Assembly: GCF_040436345.1 (NCBI RefSeq)
Contig: NC_133224.1
Coordinates: 8,176,741-8,240,740 of the forward strand
From: Pagrus major
Taxonomy: Eukaryota; Chordata; Actinopteri; Spariformes; Sparidae
DNA: 64,000 nucleotides
Direction: 5' to 3'
Part shown: positions 59,183 to 64,000 of the stretch, piece by piece
Numbering within the stretch: the first letter of the stretch is position 1
Layout of the letters: the number at the start of each line of letters is the position of its first letter
Notes under the pieces: model-generated
Told to the model about the DNA's origin: nothing
What the model saw: only the letters and a program-made list of their open reading frames with translations
The model's database searches: none
Program-made: the position numbers and the translations under genes

Positions 59183-59675
59183 TCAAAGGAAATTCCATGT
59201 TGGGCTCATCATCTTCCAATCACTCCCCGACCCTTCAACAACGTCCTCCTCTGGCTCCGACCCTTCAGTAGCGTCCTGCTCTGGCTCCGACCCTTCAACA
59301 GCGTCCTCCTCTGGCTCCGACCCTTCAACAGCGTCCTCCTCTGGCTTTGGCAAATCAACTTTAACCTCATCATTGATGGCTGTTAGAAAGACATGTAATT
59401 GCATCCATTAAGAAAGGTCAGATACTCAAACAGTTGTCCCTTTAGTCAAAGAACTTATCCAGTTTTGTAATTTTATATCGAGAAATCACACAAAACACTG
59501 ACAAGAGGTGACATTGCATCAATGCATACGACACATCTGGTGCACATACCACTTTATACTTGACATCAGAATTTATCATCAAGTTACCTTTGGCTTTAGC
59601 AGAATCATCTGCTGATGGTGCTGCACTGAGCGCAGCCACAAAGGCACAGGCCAGCAGAAGAATTTGGATCTTCAT
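59183..59675 (-). CDS. Small secreted acidic repeat protein, copy A (family not recognised)
   Basis: Coding exons on the minus strand are 59588-59675 and 59183-59379, joined in phase 1, giving 94 residues. A non-coding first exon (59792 to about 59848) and a non-coding last exon (58850 to about 58760) are suggested by good splice sites. Residues 1-19 (MKIQILLLACAFVAALSAA) are a clear signal peptide. The mature part starts PSADDSAKAKAINDEVKVDLP and contains four near-perfect 10-residue repeats of the SEPEEDAVEG type, so it is strongly negative and probably extracellular. The tail GSDWKMMSPTWNFL is in a different frame from copy B at the same site. Phase-1 splicing argues against the SCPP mineral-protein family, whose introns are phase 0. 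The stop is 36 bases before the last junction, within the range tolerated by nonsense-mediated decay. I know no family match. Confidence 0.72.
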
Positions 59676-59871
59676 TTTCTGAAAGGAAACATAAAAACGT
59701 ACAAAAATACTGTGAAATGGTCCGTGAGTATTTAGTGACAGATTCTGTTCAGTCTGTGGGTCTGACAGAAGAGTAAAGGTACCGTATTTACCTTCAGTTT
59801 TCACTAGCTCTCAGGTCCAAAGGACTTCAACTCAAGTCAGGAGTGTTCTGACCTTCCAACTGATGCCCCTT

Positions 59872-59880
59872 CAATATATG
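59872..59880 (-). promoter_or_regulatory. TATA box of acidic gene copy A
   Basis: ATATATTGA on the minus strand, about 30 bases upstream of the presumed start near 59845. The first-exon donor AAG|GTAAATA is at 59790-59792. A TATA promoter suits a tissue-specific, strongly expressed secreted product. Confidence 0.55.
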
Positions 59881-59884
59881 TGAA

Positions 59885-60683
59885 CTTCTGAGCTAGGAAT
59901 GTTTGTTCGGTAACAAAGCTCATCCAATGAAAGTTTCCACATTTTTTGCTAGTCTGTGACAAACATGCTCCGAGGCAAATGATGTAGTGCACAGCCACCT
60001 TCCGTGCAGAGACACGTATTGACACCAAGGATCAACTGAACAACTGTATTTTATTTCATTTATATCAACTATTCATGTTAAATACTGATCAGGTGGAAAT
60101 TATGTTTGGAAGTCCCTCTGTGAAAGCACGAGAAGCCGACTGGCATTTATTGTACAGCCTTGGCTTTTGATTGAGTACTCCACTAAATCACACAATAATT
60201 TAAGGTCATTAACATTTCTTTTGGAGAAAATAATCACGTCATAAGCCGGCAATTAAATCAGAATTTGCTAACTTTTAGACACTCTTATGCTGTTATACGC
60301 CAGCAATTGGTACAATTATGGCTACAAAGGTTTCTGACTTATAACAGTTAATAACTTCTTTTCAACTCTTACTGCTTTTTGCTAATGCTCTGAGGTTTGA
60401 GCAAATTTGCTGATGAACTGGCTGATCTGGTTTCAAATGATGACGTCATTCAGAGCACCACACTCTGAGAGCAGCAGAGGCAGTCGGTGTTTCGCGGACA
60501 CAGAATATCAGTCCTAGATAAATGCGATAACTGTGGACTGAACGTTGAATTCACAAATCAAGAATGCGCTGTTGTTTTTCTGAAGTTATCGTAGAGGAAT
60601 TAGTCCTTGTCGATGTGTTGAAATGTTCTTCATCTTTACGTAACATTAGACAAGCAGACATATTTAGCTGTTTTATTTTTCTA
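59885..60683. other. Upstream flank of acidic gene copy A
   Basis: AT-rich, with no exon seen. Minus-strand open frames here are short and without domains. Confidence 0.55.
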
Positions 60684-60726
60684 TTTTACGAGTTTGAAAG
60701 GCGGACGACCTTTCAAACTCGTAAAA
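60684..60726. repeat. Perfect 18-bp inverted repeat with 7-base loop
   Basis: Arms 60684-60701 and 60709-60726 are exact inverse complements (TTTTACGAGTTTGAAAGG and its complement), loop CGGACGA. It lies about 100 bases before a Penelope-like fragment and may be part of that element's terminal structure or a separate palindromic insertion. Confidence 0.85.
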
Positions 60727-60824
60727 GTTAGGGTACATAGTATTGTTCTCACTACAACCCTATGTCGGCTACACTGCTTCAGTTCTAGCAAACAGTCAAG
60801 TTAGCATTGGTAGTCGATCCAAGA

Positions 60825-61178
60825 GACGGAGAGAGGATGGAGACAGAAGCCTCAACATTGAGGTGTACAGAAAACCTACACACACAGATCAGTACTTGCT
60901 GTTCGACTCTCATCACCCACTGGAGCACAAGCTGGGGGTCATCAGAACCCGACCATCGGGCTGAGACCGTGCCCACTAAGTCAGGGGAAGGAGAAGGAAC
61001 AGAAGAACAGCAGGGGAGCACTTAAAACCTGTAGCTACCGAAACTGGACCTTTGTCAAAACTGCTAAAAGATCCAGAGCAGACAGAGAGGAGAAGAAAAC
61101 ATAACAACATCGTCATTCCCCATGTCGCAGGAACATCTGAAAAACTCAGGAGGATCTTTAATAAACATCATATCCTGG
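60825..61178 (+). mobile_element. Penelope-like retroelement fragment (RT C-terminus and linker), broken
   Basis: The frame at 60825-60949 reads SLNIEVYRKPTHTDQYLLF then DSHHPLEHKLGVIRT, a hallmark of the end of Penelope-like reverse transcriptase. After a frameshift near 60950 it continues as HRAETVPTKS, then NWTFVKTAKRSRADREEK and, from 61103, NNIVIPHVAGTSEKLRRIF with NKHHIL, the segment leading to the GIY-YIG domain. Frameshifts and in-frame stops make it a dead copy. It ends where a hAT-like terminus begins. Confidence 0.85.
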
Positions 61179-61620
61179 CAGAGCCAGGCCTCGGCATAGG
61201 CTGTATAGGCGAATGCTAAGGGTGCCATCATCCACGGGGGGCGCCGCAAACAGGGGGAGAAAAAAAAAAATTACTATTTTTTACCAGTGCTATTACAACT
61301 ATTATTTCAAAATATTATATAAGCCCACAACAACATAACTTCATAGCAAAGCCTATTAAATAATGGATAGGCCTTTTTCTGGATTCCTGGCTGGCTCGTC
61401 ACATTGTACCTGCCCTCTGTGAGGGTGGGGAGCGGGGTCGAGAGGCGAGTTGCCTGAATCTGACCGGACCGTGACCCAAAGACCAAGAGAGAGATTTATT
61501 AATACTGTAGCAGAATCACAATGTCCAAAAGACTGAAACCATCCGGCGCCCAGGGAAGGAAAAGAAGGAAAGAAGAGAAAAACATGAAAATATATACACA
61601 CATATATACATATTTATATA
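61179..61620 (+). mobile_element. hAT-like transposon, 5' end only
   Basis: Begins CAGAGCCAGGCCTCGGCATA, resembling the terminal repeat of a common fish hAT group, and runs through GGTGCCATCATCCACGGGGG. From 61521 it opens MSKRLKPSGAQGRKRRKEEK, an N-terminus typical of ZMYM/hAT-type transposase proteins. The frame is cut at 61620 by the Tc1-like element, and the 3' part is missing. An 8-base target copy cannot be checked because the far end is absent. Confidence 0.6.
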
Positions 61621-62258
61621 CAGTTGCAATCAAAATTATTCAACCCCCACTACAAATTAGGTTTATTGGCAACACGTACAAACTAGCAGCTGTTTGCAAT
61701 AAACAAATCAAACAAGAACAATTTAAATAGCTCAACACAACTAATATGACAAGTGGTTTCTCCAAATTCAACACAAAATGCCACTTTTAATGACTACTGC
61801 AGTCTCAAAATTATTCAACCCCTTGATGACAAGCATCTTTAGTACTTAGTAGAGCACCCTTTTGCTGTTATGACCTGCTGCAAACGTGATGCATAGGCAG
61901 AAACCAGCTTCTGGCAGCGTTCCTGAGGAATCTTAGCCCATTCCTCATGGGCAAAGGCCTTCCGCTCACTAATATACTTGGGTTTGCATGCTGCAACCGC
62001 CTTTTTCAAATCCCACCAGAGATTTTCAATGGGGTTCAAGTCAGGCGACTGTGATGGCCACTCTAGTATCTTCCAGGACTTCTTCTGAAACCAAGCCTTG
62101 GTGGACTTTGAGGTATGCTTGGGATCATTGTCCTGTTGGAAGGTCCAATGACGCCCAAGCTTCAGCTTCCTTACAGACGGCATGACATTTTCTCCCAGGA
62201 TTTCCTGATACTTGATTGAATCCATCTTGCCCTCCACACGCTGCAGGTTTCCAGTGCC
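61621..62258 (-). mobile_element. Tc1/mariner-like transposon, 5'-truncated
   Basis: The outer end is CAGTTGCAATCAAAATTATT preceded by TA at 61619-61620, the expected Tc1 terminal repeat and target. A second AAAATTATTCAACCCC block is at 61807-61822. The minus frame 61839-62258 encodes the C-terminal part of a DDE transposase: GTGNLQRVEGKMDSIKYQEI, WTFQQDNDPKHTSKS, then WPSQSPDLNPIENLWWDLKK with the third catalytic acid in the ENLWW block. The N-terminal half and the first catalytic Asp region are missing, because the element ends at the boundary of duplicated unit B. Confidence 0.9.
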
Positions 62259-62514
62259 AGAGGGCAACCCAGCCAGGATAAATCTGAGGCATGTACATTT
62301 GGGGAAAGGCCAGAAGGCAGTAATAGCACAATATATATACATATATATGTAAAACTACATGGATGTTTCCCAACCTTTTTTGACCCCCGCAGCCTTGTCA
62401 GAGGAGCACAAGCACCTCTTCATCGACACCACTCGTCATGTCTCACTTGAAACTGATTTTAAACCGGATTTTATGTAAACCTATGAATATATACAAGTGA
62501 ATATTATTTATTCT

Positions 62515-63215
62515 TTGTCCATTAGCTACCTTTATCTATTTTAAACATGTATCCAGTACTTTTAGCTAACTACGTGAGCTTTTTAGCCAATCATTTTTGC
62601 CAGCCATCTGAATTGTTTCTTGATTGCTTTTAGCTGCCATTTCCACGGTTTGCTTTTCACGCTCTAGCTAACTATTTCAACAGTGCATCCATTATGGTTT
62701 GCGAACCATTTGAAGTGTTTCGTTGTTACTTTTAGTGAGTCATTTGAACAGTTTTTTCATTTAATTTAGCTAATGATTTCCACCTTTTATTAATTACTCT
62801 CAGACCGCCATTTGGCCTTCATGACTTTTAGCTAACGTACCCTGTTTGTCCATTACTTCGCTAAAAATTTGAAATGTTTATCCGGACTTTTAGCTATCTG
62901 AACTGTTCTTACAATTACTTTTAACTCAATATTTAAACAACCACCACTGCTGATGAAAATCAAGCTGATGTGGCTCAGGCACAAATGTTCACAGATGAGG
63001 TCATGTTTAAAGTTGTGTCACCTTAAATGAATTACTCTTATCCATGACTTTTAGTTAGGTTACCCTGTTCATCCATTACATAGCTAACCATTTCAAATGT
63101 TTATCCAGAGTTTAGCTACCTGAACTGTTTTTATAATTACTACTTATTCATTTGTTTATTCAGCACTTTTAATTAACCATTTCAACTGTTTCATTACGTA
63201 TAAGAACCTACTGAC
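62515..63215. repeat. Degenerate tandem array in unit B
   Basis: Same TTAGCTAACTATTTCAAC / TTTATTCATTACTTT words as the array in unit A, with more units. The length difference is part of the growing offset between the two segments. Confidence 0.7.
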
Positions 63216-63778
63216 GTGACTGATTGTTCATAGCTTAATAAGGACACTGAGACAAATATTGAATTTCGTCATGTCAAGAGCTTTTATTTGATCCCATGAC
63301 TGTAAAACATGGCCTCAGTTGGTTTAAATGCTGAAATGCTCTTTCTTGTATATCACGTGGTCATCATGTCGACACCCATGGTGCTGAAGATCAGGTGTTT
63401 GTTGGAGAGCTGCAGAGGAAGAGCAGATACAGATACACGTGAGTATATAGACTACAAGATGTGAGCTTAAATGTTTTCTCATAGTTTTCTGTGAGATGTT
63501 CAGTCAGATCCTAATTCTGTCTTCATTAATAATGGAGCAGATAAAAAGATAGCGCCTGTTATGACAACAGAATATTTGATAGAGTAAGATATGGCTCTGT
63601 GCTGTACCATGATGTATGGCTGTATTGTACATACTTATACCTACAAAAGTAAATGAAAACTAATTAAATAACTGATTTAGGGGAAAAAATATACATTTTT
63701 GGAAAAGTATGAGAAGAAATGATGCATACTCGTGACTTACAGGCAAGATGTTGTGAGGGATTCAGCCTTGTCAGGTTT

Positions 63779-64000
63779 TTAATTAAGAGGGTTAGGCTCA
63801 GCCTCATCATCTTCGGATTCCTCGTCCATCTCAGGCTCATCATCTTCGAAATCCTCGTCCATCTCAGGCTCATCATCTTCGAAATCCTCGTCCATGTCGG
63901 GCTCATCATCTTCGAAATCCTCATCCATGTTGGCCTCATCATCTTCTAAGTCCTCCTCTGGCTCCGACCCTTCAACAACGTCCTCCTCTGGCTCCGACCC
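63779..64000 (-). CDS. Small acidic repeat protein, copy B (partial, 3' part)
   Basis: The last coding exon enters from beyond the right edge and ends in a stop at 63779-63781, leaving 73 visible residues. It begins GSEPEEDVVEGSEPEEDLED, shared with copy A, then has four 11-residue DEPEMDEDFED-type repeats, and ends SEDDEAEPNPLN. Nearly every residue is Asp or Glu apart from Pro, Met and Phe; there is no Lys or Arg. The donor CTTGCCT|GTAAGT is at 63739-63741 and the non-coding last exon starts at 63409, as in copy A. Signal-peptide exons should lie right of the window. Function unknown; calcium or cation binding outside the cell is a guess from composition. Confidence 0.7.
   Translation of the reverse strand, partial: GSEPEEDVVEGSEPEEDLEDDEANMDEDFEDDEPDMDEDFEDDEPEMDEDFEDDEPEMDEESEDDEAEPNPLN

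Larger units (their letters stand above)
58045..59400. repeat. Segmental duplication, unit A
   Basis: Starts at CCAGAGGGCAACCCAGCCAG and is closely matched in order by 62257-64000: CATTTGGGGAAAGGCCAGA, TACATGGATGTTTCCCAACC, CTTAATAAGGACACTGAGAC and GTCAAGAGCTTTTATTTGAT. Offset grows from 4212 to about 4590 because unit B carries extra blocks. The unit includes the 3' exons of the acidic protein gene. Confidence 0.9.
62257..64000. repeat. Segmental duplication, unit B (runs off the window)
   Basis: Matches unit A (58045-59400) throughout but contains extra blocks, for example 62402-62470, around 62575-62690 and around 62945-63050. Its left end abuts the truncated Tc1-like element with a shared GGC at the junction. 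Confidence 0.9.

Noticed and set aside
59183-59675. Assignment of the acidic genes to the SCPP (mineral phosphoprotein) family
   Set aside because: Signal-peptide exon resembles that layout, but the coding intron is phase 1, not phase 0, and no SxE-type casein-like start is clear.
60380-60440. Possible hammerhead ribozyme near the Penelope-like fragment (CTGATGAAC at about 60412)
   Set aside because: The required GAAA partner and stems are not found around it.

Overview
The window is vertebrate nuclear DNA, almost certainly from a percomorph-type teleost fish. The evidence is multi-exon genes with GT-AG introns, very long (CA)n tracts, fish-type dispersed repeats, and proteins close to vertebrate TESK1, FAAH2, NELFA and C4orf48/NICOL1. 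I built the gene models by hand from splice sites and reading frame. In every complete model the exon lengths sum to a whole number of codons.

Layout. Positions 270-1778 (minus) hold the first four coding exons of a class II cytokine receptor resembling interferon-gamma receptor 1; the rest lies left of the window. Positions 3860-27029 (minus) hold tesk1, ten coding exons and 687 codons, with a 12.3-kb first intron full of (CA)n tracts, an upstream GC-rich promoter and a 3'-flank hairpin with a CTCF-like core. Positions 28.5-37.5 kb are gene-poor, with dispersed repeats and a 21-bp minisatellite. Positions 37676-44042 (plus) hold faah2, eleven exons and 529 codons, including one GC-AG intron. 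Positions 46460-51420 (minus) hold nelfa, eleven exons and 550 codons. Positions 53086-55311 (plus) hold nicol1, 90 codons, head-to-head with nelfa as in the human 4p16.3 arrangement.

The right end (58-64 kb) is a young accessory region. A roughly 1.4-1.7 kb segment is duplicated in tandem orientation. Each copy carries a minus-strand gene for a small, strongly acidic, internally repetitive protein. Copy A is complete, with a signal peptide and TATA box, and 94 codons. Copy B is cut by the window edge. Between them lies a nest of broken transposons: a Penelope-like reverse transcriptase fragment, a hAT-like 5' end and a 5'-truncated Tc1-like transposase.

The main genes have unrelated cellular jobs: cytokine signalling, actin control, fatty-acid amide hydrolysis, transcription pausing and a secreted signalling peptide. 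Only nelfa and nicol1 look like an old conserved neighbourhood. The acidic gene pair is the part I cannot assign to a known family and the best candidate for something undescribed.
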